From Vondammii sp040505895 (lineage in GTDB: Bacteria; Pseudomonadota; Gammaproteobacteria; Chromatiales; Chromatiaceae), in NCBI GenBank assembly GCA_040505895.1, contig JBEVXU010000011.1, positions 49,408-113,407 on the forward strand: a DNA stretch of 64,000 nt, written 5' to 3'. A program made the position numbers and the translations under genes. This document shows positions 53,588-60,875 of this stretch, one piece after another; position 1 is the stretch's first letter; each line of letters starts with the position of its first letter. Under the pieces are notes generated by a model. The model was not told the origin of the DNA, did not search any database, and saw only the letters and a list, made by a program, of their open reading frames with translations.

Positions 53588-54212
53588 GACTAATGGCCTG
53601 CTGCCTGCCTTCATAACTCGTCATGTCCTCTATGCACTGGTTATCGGTGGTCTGAGTGGTATCAGTTTTATTCTTTTTTTGACGGAATTTGATCACTTCA
53701 CCAGTAGCGAAACCTTCTGCACCGGCTGCCACTCTATGGAGTTGGTTGCCGAGCCCTACCGGAAGTCATCGCACTACAACCCGGCTTCGGGTGTGCGTGC
53801 CAGTTGTGGTGATTGTCATGTCTCCGAGGGAGTGTTGTCCGCCACCCTGGATCATCTTATCGGCACCAAAGATTTGATCAGGCAGATGTTTGGCGACAAC
53901 TATGATGACCCGGTGATCAATGCGCTGCATCTTCCAGAAGCTGCCTTTGCAGCCAGGGAGTGGTTTAAAGATAGAGATTCCGCTACCTGCAAACGCTGTC
54001 ATGTGAAGGAGGCGATCAACGGTGATCGTACTGACACACTGCAAATTCATCTGGAGGATGCCAAGGAGAAAACCTGTATTGAATGTCACTACAATATTGT
54101 GCACCGCAAAGTGCCCGATAAAAGGACCTTCAAACGGGGAGCATGGAATCGGATGATTGAGCAGGAGTTCCAACTTGAACCCGGTAGTGCTGAAGCCCTA
54201 CTGGCGGAATAG
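53577..54212 (+). CDS. NapC/NirT-type tetraheme quinol dehydrogenase
   Basis: 211 residues from the ATG at 53577 inside the end of the octaheme gene. One N-terminal membrane anchor at about 17-37 (LYALVIGGLSGISFILFL) is followed by four CXXCH motifs: CTGCH, CGDCH, CKRCH and CIECH. NapC/NirT/CycX proteins take electrons from membrane quinols and pass them to periplasmic multihaem reductases. The overlap with the HAO-like gene makes the two a module, as in campylobacterial haoA/napC pairs. Confidence 0.92.
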   Translation: MKTRTNGLLPAFITRHVLYALVIGGLSGISFILFLTEFDHFTSSETFCTGCHSMELVAEPYRKSSHYNPASGVRASCGDCHVSEGVLSATLDHLIGTKDLIRQMFGDNYDDPVINALHLPEAAFAAREWFKDRDSATCKRCHVKEAINGDRTDTLQIHLEDAKEKTCIECHYNIVHRKVPDKRTFKRGAWNRMIEQEFQLEPGSAEALLAE

Positions 54213-54223
54213 GAGTATGTGCG

Positions 54224-54472
54224 ATGAAGCTATTGATACTGGGTTGCAGGACCATGCGGGAAGGGGTGGTCGCCTCTTTCGCCTTTTTCTTTATCGGCAT
54301 TCTGAGTTTTCTGGCTGCCGCACATGTCATCCCCGATCTTTTCAATATGCAGCACATCGTGATGGCTGTCGGGTTCATCATGCTGCTGATGGCACCATTG
54401 ATCCTGCTCTCCACCTTCCTGCTCTCTGTGCTTCCGCAGAGACGGGAGGATCCGGATAGTTGCGAACACTAG
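54224..54472 (+). CDS. small two-helix membrane protein of the multihaem locus
   Basis: 82 residues, ATG 11 bases after the NapC stop, so probably co-transcribed. Two membrane helices at about 14-35 (GVVASFAFFFIGILSFLAAA) and 43-68. The start CRTMREGVVAS and the end SVLPQRREDPDSCEH are shared in outline with the convergent protein at 54507-54743. Family not recognised; the position suggests a role in assembly or anchoring of the cytochrome module. Confidence 0.7.
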   Translation: MKLLILGCRTMREGVVASFAFFFIGILSFLAAAHVIPDLFNMQHIVMAVGFIMLLMAPLILLSTFLLSVLPQRREDPDSCEH

Positions 54473-54506
54473 TGAAGGCGCCCCTTGCGGCGCTCCTACA
54501 ACAGCT

Positions 54507-54743
54507 CTAGTGCTGGCAGTGATCGAGTCCGGAATTGGGAATCAGACTGATCAGGAAAGTCAGGATAATCACCACCGTGCTGCCAAGTACCAACAGCAGT
54601 GCCGTCGCGGCGAAAATGCTGGAAATCAGGGTGCCCTGGATGGGGGCGGCGGCGGCGAGGAACTGCAGGGCTATGCCTGCAACGAAGGCCACTGCGGAGC
54701 CCATTACGGCGCCGCGTAGGGTTTTACAATCTAATACTGCCAT
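54507..54743 (-). CDS. small two-helix membrane protein, paralogue of 54224-54472
   Basis: 78 residues on the opposite strand, convergent with its paralogue. Both open with a short MxxLxCxTxR stretch, have two helices of similar length with an Ala-rich first one, and end in L-S-x-x-P...C-x-H before TAG. No strong ribosome-binding site is seen in the AT-rich upstream region. Function unknown; the shared ends argue that it is a real gene and a duplicate. Confidence 0.6.
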   Translation of the reverse strand: MAVLDCKTLRGAVMGSAVAFVAGIALQFLAAAAPIQGTLISSIFAATALLLVLGSTVVIILTFLISLIPNSGLDHCQH

Positions 54744-55096
54744 TGGAATACCTATACTTCGAGTTAAGTCCTTGTATATAAGAATACGCTAAATAACTAA
54801 ACATACAAGTCTATTTACGCCTAACCTGGTCTCTGACCGTAGGAACAAAAAAGTCAGAGCCGTTTTCATTGCTTTGGAAAGAGTGGCAAAGAAAAGGGGG
54901 GGTTGAGATAGGCCGAAAAAACCCGCAAAGGGCTCTGACCCCTGATGCTAAGATAAGTCCTTGGAAAGTTATTTCAGGACGTCCACCTTTTTCCTTTTTG
55001 TGTTCTTTTTGGGTGCTGAGATGGACACCCCGCCATACGGCATCGCAATGTGCCAAACTTGAAGTCACAAACGTACAAGTTAACGGGGTGTCCACA
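54744..55096. other. gene-free stretch at start of IS-remnant zone
   Basis: No working gene. It contains TGGACACCCC (55022-55031) and its complement GGGGTGTCCA (55085-55094), probably subterminal repeats of the IS110-type remnant that follows. Also present is a pair of AGTCAGAGCC/GGCTCTGAC sequences (about 54851 and 54930). Confidence 0.45.
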
Positions 55097-55273
55097 ATGA
55101 AATCTAGCGTAATTAGTATCGATTTGGCAAAAAATGTTTTCCAAGTATGTGCAATGGATGAAAAGCAACACATCACGCTCAACAAAAAAGTCAGTCGTCC
55201 TGTTATGTCGTTATGTCCCTTGCCAACTGTTGGCAAGAAACATTATAGATGCTGCCAAAAACGTATCCTATAA
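55097..55273 (+). pseudogene. IS110-family transposase N-terminal remnant
   Basis: 58 codons, opening SSVISIDLAKNVFQVCAMDE. This is the N-terminal DEDD-domain start of IS110/IS1111 transposases with the first catalytic Asp. The match ends after NKKVSR; the rest is unrelated and stops at 55273. The DEDD and serine domains are otherwise absent, so it cannot act. Confidence 0.85.
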
Positions 55274-55320
55274 TCGTTATAGGGGAGAGAGATAATTAAT
55301 CCTTGAACAAGGAGGAGATC

Positions 55321-55521
55321 ATGTCACATATTAAAATCGCCCCGAGTGTCGAATTTAGAATGGATATCGATTTAGAGGGTATTACTGAACGTAGCCGAGA
55401 TTATGATGTGCAACAACACAAAGCAGAAATCTATGCTGAGTTTGAAAGCCGTCTGAACAAAGCTTTTCCGGAAGGAATTAAAATAGATAGCTTTGATTTT
55501 GGTTTGGATATGGACAAATAG
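55321..55521 (+). CDS. orphan 66-residue protein in IS-remnant zone
   Basis: Not recognised. From the ATG at 55321, with AAGGAGGAG directly upstream (55309-55317), it encodes a small acidic protein: HIKIAPSVEFRMDIDLEGI, a helical middle (VQQHKAEIYAEFESRLNKAF), and a C-terminal acidic tail. It has a TATAAT-like box about 50 bases upstream and an intrinsic terminator after the stop. No membrane segment or metal motif. It could be cargo left by a mobile element; a toxin, antitoxin or anti-phage role cannot be read from the sequence. Confidence 0.6.
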   Translation: MSHIKIAPSVEFRMDIDLEGITERSRDYDVQQHKAEIYAEFESRLNKAFPEGIKIDSFDFGLDMDK

Positions 55522-55534
55522 TAGAAATAGTCCT

Positions 55535-55573
55535 AAAAAGTTACGGTTGATATTTTTTAAGCGTAACTTTTTT
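55535..55573 (+). terminator. intrinsic terminator of the orphan small gene
   Basis: AAAAAGTTACG (55535-55545) pairs with CGTAACTTTTTT (55562-55573), the T-run forming the 3' arm. 14 bases after the stop codon. Confidence 0.85.
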
Positions 55574-55693
55574 CACTTTGCATATAAACCTAGATAAGCC
55601 AGTTAAATCATAGTGGTAATATCTTATACACATAAGATTAATAACTTTCTGAGTGTGTTGGGGGGTGGTAGTTTACTTTTGCAAAGCGAAGTG

Positions 55694-55976
55694 AACGAAG
55701 TTTGATCTACACCCGTGATCTCCTCAATCAGGGATATCTGAGCTGGGTATCTGAGACAGCCACCTTTCTACTCATTTTCTTACCTGAACAATGGCAGACA
55801 TCCAGTTTCCCGATGTTGCAACACACCTGCCCGAAAGGGGCATGGACATTCACACGGTACAAGAGCAGCTTGGGCACAAAGATATACGCACCACACAGAT
55901 TTATACCCGCGCCCTGAACCGCTCAGGATCTGCTGTGATCAGCCAGTGGTGGACCCCATTAGCCAGACAGGGATAA
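55694..55976 (+). pseudogene. integron-type tyrosine recombinase, C-terminal remnant
   Basis: Two frames of one broken gene. The first (from about 55702) reads IYTRDLLNQGY with an EQWQ segment, recalling the RDL...GYG and EWxWQY blocks of integron integrases. The second (55791-55976) reads ATHLPERGMDIHTVQEQLGH, then KDIRTTQIYTRALNRSGSAV, the conserved C-terminal region with the catalytic Tyr. The catalytic Arg of the HSFATHL box is lost and a frameshift separates the parts. Confidence 0.75.
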
Positions 55977-56029
55977 GGAAAGTTTAAGTGTCTTCTGTAA
56001 CACTATTGTCCATGAGACAGGAGCAGAAG

Positions 56030-56335
56030 ATGAGAAGAAAGCGTAGAAACCACACATCTAACTTCAAGGCCAAGGTAGCTGTGGCAGCCTTGAAGGGTGA
56101 TAAAACTCTGGCGGAACTAGCTGAACAGTTTGATGTTCATCCCAATCAGATCACCGAGTGGCGGCGTCAATTGGTTGGCAATGCGGATCAGGTATTTGGT
56201 CGTTCAGAGAAGCAGGCCGCGGAGAGTGAACACAAGATCAACCACCTGCATGCCAAGATTGGTCAGCTGACTATGGAACGGGATTTTTTAGAACAAGGAC
56301 TGGAAAGGATTCACGGTCCGAAAGGAAAGGGATGA
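56030..56335 (+). CDS. IS3-family transposase OrfA
   Basis: 101 residues from the ATG at 56030 (AGGAG upstream). Helix-turn-helix region FKAKVAVAALKGDKTLAELAEQFDVHPNQITEWRRQL at about 12-48, then a leucine-zipper-like helix (INHLHAKIGQLTMERDFLEQ). DNA-binding subunit. Ends within a four-base ATGA overlap with OrfB; no slippery sequence is evident, so OrfB may be translated by re-initiation. Confidence 0.93.
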   Translation: MRRKRRNHTSNFKAKVAVAALKGDKTLAELAEQFDVHPNQITEWRRQLVGNADQVFGRSEKQAAESEHKINHLHAKIGQLTMERDFLEQGLERIHGPKGKG

Positions 56336-57156
56336 TCGACCGGCAGAATACGTTGCCCGTGACCCGTCAATGCCAGTTACTATCGCTAAATCGCTCGATG
56401 GTTTACTACCAGCCCAAGGGCGTGTCAGACGAAGATCTGAAGCTGATGCGGCGCATTGATGAGATGCATCTGAAGCGTCCCTTCTATGGTAGCCGCAGGA
56501 TTCGTGACTGGCTATGGGAGGAGAGATACGACATTAACCGTAAGCGTGTACAGCGGCTAATGCGCCAGATGGGGATAGCGGCCCTGTACCCCAAGAAGGG
56601 CACCAGCCAGCCAGGCAAGGGGCACAAGATCTACCCCTACCTGCTGAAGGGGCTGGAGATCAATCGCCCAGGCCAGGTTTACTGCAGTGACATCACCTAT
56701 ATTCCGATGGCCAGAGGTTTTGTCTATCTGGTGGCAATTATGGACTGGTATAGTCGCAGAGTATTGAGCTGGCGTCTTTCCAACACGATGGATAGTGACT
56801 TTTGTGTTGATGCACTGGAGGAAGCTATCAGCCGTTATGGTGCACCAGAGATATTCAACACAGATCAAGGAGCACAATTCACAAGTGAGGCGTTTACGAG
56901 CGTACTGATGGCATCAGGGGTAAAGATCAGTATGGACGGCAAGGGGCGCTGGGTAGACAATGTCTTCATTGAGCGGCTTTGGCGTAGCGTCAAATATGAA
57001 GAAGTCTATCTGCGGGCCTATGAGTCTGTGAATGAAGCACGTTCCAGAATTGGCGACTACTTGAAGTTTTACAATTCGGAACGGAAACACCAGAGCTTGG
57101 GAAAAACCCCGGATCAGGCATATTTTGGTGAAATCATGTTGCCGGAAGCAGCATAA
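56332..57156 (+). CDS. IS3-family transposase OrfB (DDE)
   Basis: 274 residues. N-terminal HTH_21 region (MRRIDEMHLKRPFYGSRRIRDWL) and an rve integrase core with catalytic acids Asp120 (YCSDITY), Asp178 (NTDQGAQFT) and Glu214 (FIERLWRSVKYEEVYL). The C-terminal YNSERKHQSLGKTPDQAY is standard. No frameshift or stop, so potentially active. Confidence 0.96.
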   Translation: MIDRQNTLPVTRQCQLLSLNRSMVYYQPKGVSDEDLKLMRRIDEMHLKRPFYGSRRIRDWLWEERYDINRKRVQRLMRQMGIAALYPKKGTSQPGKGHKIYPYLLKGLEINRPGQVYCSDITYIPMARGFVYLVAIMDWYSRRVLSWRLSNTMDSDFCVDALEEAISRYGAPEIFNTDQGAQFTSEAFTSVLMASGVKISMDGKGRWVDNVFIERLWRSVKYEEVYLRAYESVNEARSRIGDYLKFYNSERKHQSLGKTPDQAYFGEIMLPEAA

Positions 57157-57386
57157 TCAGAGAGGAAGAATACACTTAAGCAGCTGTCCGAAAATAGGGG
57201 TCCATTTCTGCCCTCTCAGTAGCCTGCCGACATTAGGTGACAAGGAACAGGACATCGCACCATAAAAACCTGGATGTCACATCAACCCTCAATAACAGTC
57301 ATCTCTCTCTTTCTGCGCGCTGTAACTCTGGTTTTGGCTTAATCAAACCCCATTCAGCATTGCTCCACATTTGTTAACATCCACCT

Positions 57387-58577
57387 ATGAAAAGATTTTT
57401 GGTGGGTGGTGCCGTTAGAGACCAACTCCTGGGATGTCCGGTGGGTGATCGTGATTGGCTAGTGACTGGGGTATCGCCACAACAACTACTTGAGCTCGGC
57501 TACCAGCAGGTGGGCAGAGACTTTCCGGTGTTTCTCCACCCTCAGACAAAGGAGGAGTGCGCCCTTCCCCGCTGCCCCACTGACGGGCTGACAGAGCGGC
57601 AGCAGGTGGAGGCCGACCTAAGCCTGCGCGACCTCACTATCAACGCCATGGCGATAGGGCCTGACGACGAGTTGATTGACCCGCTCAATGGTCAAGCGGA
57701 TCTAAATCAGCACCTGCTGCGCCATACTCCGGCTTTTGCCGATGATCCGATTCGAGTACTGCGCCTGGCACGCCTCGGTGCCCGCTATGCGACACTCGGT
57801 TTCCATCCGGCGGATGAAACCGTTGCACTGGTGAAAGCCCTTGCTGATGCAGGCAAGTTGGAGACACTGGTGGCAGAACGCGTCTGGTCTGAAATTGACC
57901 GTGCGCTCCAGGAGAGTAGACCGGCTGTTTTTTTCCAAACCCTTCGGCAGTGCGGCGCCCTCTCATCCATCCTGCCTGAGCTGGACCGTCTGTTTGGTGT
58001 ACCGCAACCTGAGAAGCACCATCCTGAGATCGATACCGGCATCCATAGCCTAATGGTGCTGGAGCAGGCCTGCAGGTTAAGCCGGGAGCCTGAGGTGCGT
58101 TTTGCCGCGCTGGTTCACGACCTGGGAAAAGGGGTGACGCCGGCGGCTGAGTGGCCGCACCACCGTGGACATGAGGAGCGGGGAGTACGGCTGGTTCTAG
58201 CACTGTGTAAACGTCTCAGAGTTCCCAACAAATTCAGCAGCCTGGCCCGCCTGGTGACGCAGTATCACACCCACTGTCACAAGGCAGCAGAGTTAAAACC
58301 CGCAACAGTACTGAAGGTGTTAATGGCGTTAGACTGCTTGCGCAAACCACAACGGCTGGAACAGTTTCTTACCGCCTGCAAGGCTGACACCCGGGGACGT
58401 GCAGGTTATGAAGAGAAGAGCTACCCGCAGGTTGAGATATTCAGGGAGGCACTGCAAGCAGTGGCAACGGTGGACTGCGGTGCCCTCGCGCGGCAGACGG
58501 ACGACCCATCGAAGCTACCGGCACTCATCACACAACAGCGAACAAGAGCAATTGCTCAGAGACTAAGTAGCCTCTGA
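57387..58577 (+). CDS. cca: CCA tRNA nucleotidyltransferase
   Basis: Adds or repairs the CCA end of tRNAs. 396 residues, close to E. coli Cca over the N-terminus: FLVGGAVRDQLLGCPVGDRDW, with the catalytic DRD, then QVGRDFPVFLHPQTKEECALPR. A nucleotide-binding LTINAMA block follows. The central HD region VHDLGKGVTP is present, so phosphohydrolase activity is plausible. Slightly shorter than the 412 residues of E. coli. Starts 207 bases after the IS3 element. Confidence 0.96.
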   Translation: MKRFLVGGAVRDQLLGCPVGDRDWLVTGVSPQQLLELGYQQVGRDFPVFLHPQTKEECALPRCPTDGLTERQQVEADLSLRDLTINAMAIGPDDELIDPLNGQADLNQHLLRHTPAFADDPIRVLRLARLGARYATLGFHPADETVALVKALADAGKLETLVAERVWSEIDRALQESRPAVFFQTLRQCGALSSILPELDRLFGVPQPEKHHPEIDTGIHSLMVLEQACRLSREPEVRFAALVHDLGKGVTPAAEWPHHRGHEERGVRLVLALCKRLRVPNKFSSLARLVTQYHTHCHKAAELKPATVLKVLMALDCLRKPQRLEQFLTACKADTRGRAGYEEKSYPQVEIFREALQAVATVDCGALARQTDDPSKLPALITQQRTRAIAQRLSSL

Positions 58578-58596
58578 TTCAATTCATCAAAGACTC

Positions 58597-59034
58597 CTAG
58601 CGCCCCAGCCCGGCCTTTTTCATACAGACATCCATCTGTTCTGGTGTAGCGCTACTGCCGAAACAGCCTTGGGTCGCTTTACTCTCTGTGAGAGCACGTT
58701 CCAGATCCTTCAGCATCTTCGCCTTTATCTCTTCACTCCACTCAATATTCGGTTTCTTCGGCATATTCTGCGCTCCATGACCGGCAGCCTTGCCGCTCAT
58801 CATCTTTCGCTGCACCTCGGCCATAATATCAATACAGCCGTTGAGTGCCGGCTTGTCACCTGCCTGCTGTAGACAGACTTGAGTCTTCTCCATAGCGGGT
58901 ACGGTCAATGCCATCACCTGCTGCATTCTCCCCTTGATCCCATCAAAATAGTCCTGTTTCGACATTTTGTCCTGGCTGGGTGCTTGGGCAAAGGCGATGG
59001 CGGGTACGATAAGAAACGGCAATAGATACTTCAC
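58597..59034 (-). CDS. secreted hypothetical protein
   Basis: 145 residues with a signal peptide ending near residue 17 (FLIVPAIAFAQA). The mature protein is helical, Lys/Met-rich, with four cysteines spaced as two pairs (TQVCLQQAG, LNGCIDIMAE, TQGCFGSS, MDVCMKKAG). Paired disulfides and a periplasmic location are likely. Family not recognised. Convergent with cca, 19 bases apart. Confidence 0.7.
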   Translation of the reverse strand: MKYLLPFLIVPAIAFAQAPSQDKMSKQDYFDGIKGRMQQVMALTVPAMEKTQVCLQQAGDKPALNGCIDIMAEVQRKMMSGKAAGHGAQNMPKKPNIEWSEEIKAKMLKDLERALTESKATQGCFGSSATPEQMDVCMKKAGLGR

Positions 59035-59211
59035 TTTTGATACTCCGAAAATATGCCGTCTAAGTACAATAACCCTGAAAGTTTGCTCCTACAGACGTCA
59101 TCCAGCTTCAGGGTTATTATGCATAGCCGGTAAAGTTAATGTCTCTTATCTTGTATCCTATTTATGCAGGTGTTGCAAAAGCGCCGGGTTCTCCTGTAAC
59201 GTCCCGACTTG

Positions 59212-60129
59212 ATGCAACCACTGATAGAAATCCACAACCTCAGCCGTCACTATGGCGATCTTTGCGCCGTTGACGACATTAGCTTCGAACTCAACCCCGG
59301 AGAAGTGCTCGGCTTTCTCGGCCCCAATGGCGCCGGCAAATCCACCTGCATGCGCATTATCAGCGGTGGGCTGGCGCCAAGCAGTGGCAAGATCTGGATC
59401 AATGGGATCGACCTGTTGAAAAACCCGCTGGAAGCGAAAGCCCAGCTCGGCTATCTGCCTGAACAACCACCGCTCTACCCGGAGATGACGGTGAATGAAT
59501 ACCTGCACTTCTGCGCCCGCTTGCGGCGTATTGAGCGCAGTGATACTTCCTCCGCAGTTGATCGGGCGAAAGGACTCTGTGGCTTAGGCGACTCAGGCAG
59601 ACGACTGATAGGCAACCTCTCCAAGGGTTACCGGCAGCGCACCGGTATAGCCCAGGCGATCATTCACCAGCCTAAAGTGGTCATTCTCGATGAACCGACC
59701 AGTGGTCTCGATCCCAATCAGATAAGGGAGATTCGTGGCCTGATAAAAACACTGGGAGAGCAGTGCGGCGTCATACTCTCAACTCACATACTGCCCGAAG
59801 TGGAGGCGGTCTGTGACCGTGTGCAGATACTCCATCAGGGACGCTTGGTCTTCTCGGAACATATGAATTCCCGGCGAAACGAGGGGCAACAGCTACTCAT
59901 TACGCTGGAAAATCGACCCACAGCCGAGCAGCTTGGGTTACTCAAAGGCATCGACCGGGTTGACGATCTGGGTGGAGGTGGGTATCGCCTCTCTCTAACA
60001 GCGGAGACCACAGCGGCTATGATCGCCGAACAGTGTGTGAACAACCACTGGGCACTGCACCGCCTGACCGAAGCGAGTGATAGTCTGGAGCAGGTATTCA
60101 CCCGGCTCACCACCTCGGAGGCAGCATAA
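59212..60129 (+). CDS. ABC transporter ATP-binding protein (GldA-like)
   Basis: 305 residues from the ATG at 59212 (an adjacent TTG is not needed). Walker A GFLGPNGAGKST, Q-loop GYLPEQPPLY, signature NLSKGYRQRTGIAQ, Walker B KVVILDEPTSGLD and the H-loop STHILPEV are all intact. The C-terminal extension resembles that of NatA/GldA-type ATPases. First gene of a four-gene cluster with an ABC-2 permease, an auxiliary protein and a DUF4340 protein, the layout of Gld-like systems. Substrate unknown. Confidence 0.93.
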   Translation: MQPLIEIHNLSRHYGDLCAVDDISFELNPGEVLGFLGPNGAGKSTCMRIISGGLAPSSGKIWINGIDLLKNPLEAKAQLGYLPEQPPLYPEMTVNEYLHFCARLRRIERSDTSSAVDRAKGLCGLGDSGRRLIGNLSKGYRQRTGIAQAIIHQPKVVILDEPTSGLDPNQIREIRGLIKTLGEQCGVILSTHILPEVEAVCDRVQILHQGRLVFSEHMNSRRNEGQQLLITLENRPTAEQLGLLKGIDRVDDLGGGGYRLSLTAETTAAMIAEQCVNNHWALHRLTEASDSLEQVFTRLTTSEAA

Positions 60130-60872
60130 TGTTTGCCATTGCCGGACGTGAGCTGCGCAGCCTCTTCTTCTCGCCCCTCGCCTGGATTCTGATCGGGGTG
60201 ATGCAGTTTATCCTTGCCTGGCTGTTTCTGATTCAGCTTGAAGAGTTTCTTAAGATCCAGCCCCAGCTTGCCACCCTGGAGAGCGCCCCCGGAGTGACCG
60301 ATCTGGTGGTGGCTCCACTGCTGGAGAGTGCCGCGGTCATTCTAATGCTGTTGACGCCGCTACTGAGTATGCGGTTGATAAGTGAAGAGTTCCGCAGCGG
60401 TACGATCGACCTACTGCTCTCGGCACCGATCTCAATGCTGCGCATTCTGCTGGGGAAATACCTGGCACTACTGGCGATCTACGGAGCCATATTGCTACTG
60501 ATAGCCCTGATGCCTCTCTCCCTGCTGCTGGGGGGCTCACTCGATATGGGACGACTGGCCGCCGGTCTGCTTGGGCTTGGCTTGCTGCTGGCGACGTTCG
60601 CCGCTATCGGTCTACTCCTCTCTTGCCATACTGATCAACCCACTGTAGCGGCGGTGGGCAGTTATGGCCTACTGCTGTTTCTCTGGTTGATCAACCTCGC
60701 CGGTGGTGGCGAAGGGAGTGAGCTGTTTGCCTGGCTCTCCCTCGCCGGCCACTATCAACGGATGCTCAGCGGCCTGATCCACAGCAGCGATATCATCTAC
60801 TATCTGCTGCTGATTACCGCCTCTCTCTCTCTCGCCAACCATCGGCTGGAAAGCCGCCGTACCCTGGGCTAA
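60129..60872 (+). CDS. ABC-2 type permease (GldF-like)
   Basis: 247 residues, six predicted membrane helices starting at about 13-33 (SPLAWILIGVMQFILAWLFLI). The block PLLSMRLISEEFRSGTIDLLLSAPIS near residues 75-100 is the hallmark of GldF/NosY-like ABC-2 permeases. Start ATG overlaps the last base of the ATPase stop codon. Works with the ATPase to move an unknown substrate or to act on the envelope. Confidence 0.92.
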   Translation: MFAIAGRELRSLFFSPLAWILIGVMQFILAWLFLIQLEEFLKIQPQLATLESAPGVTDLVVAPLLESAAVILMLLTPLLSMRLISEEFRSGTIDLLLSAPISMLRILLGKYLALLAIYGAILLLIALMPLSLLLGGSLDMGRLAAGLLGLGLLLATFAAIGLLLSCHTDQPTVAAVGSYGLLLFLWLINLAGGGEGSELFAWLSLAGHYQRMLSGLIHSSDIIYYLLLITASLSLANHRLESRRTLG

Positions 60873-60875
60873 ACA

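Larger units (their letters stand above)
55984..57179 (+). mobile_element. IS3-family insertion sequence, apparently intact
   Basis: About 1.2 kb with two overlapping transposase genes (56030-56335 and 56332-57156). Ends carry imperfect inverted repeats, TTAAGTGTCTTCT at 55984-55996 against TTAAGTGTATTCT (complement of 57167-57179). No clear direct target repeat was found, so exact borders are uncertain. It lies next to the integrase remnant, which it may have cut. Confidence 0.8.

Noticed and set aside
54869..55096. Upstream extension of the IS110 fragment
   Set aside because: The frame is open by chance; similarity to the transposase begins only at the ATG at 55097.
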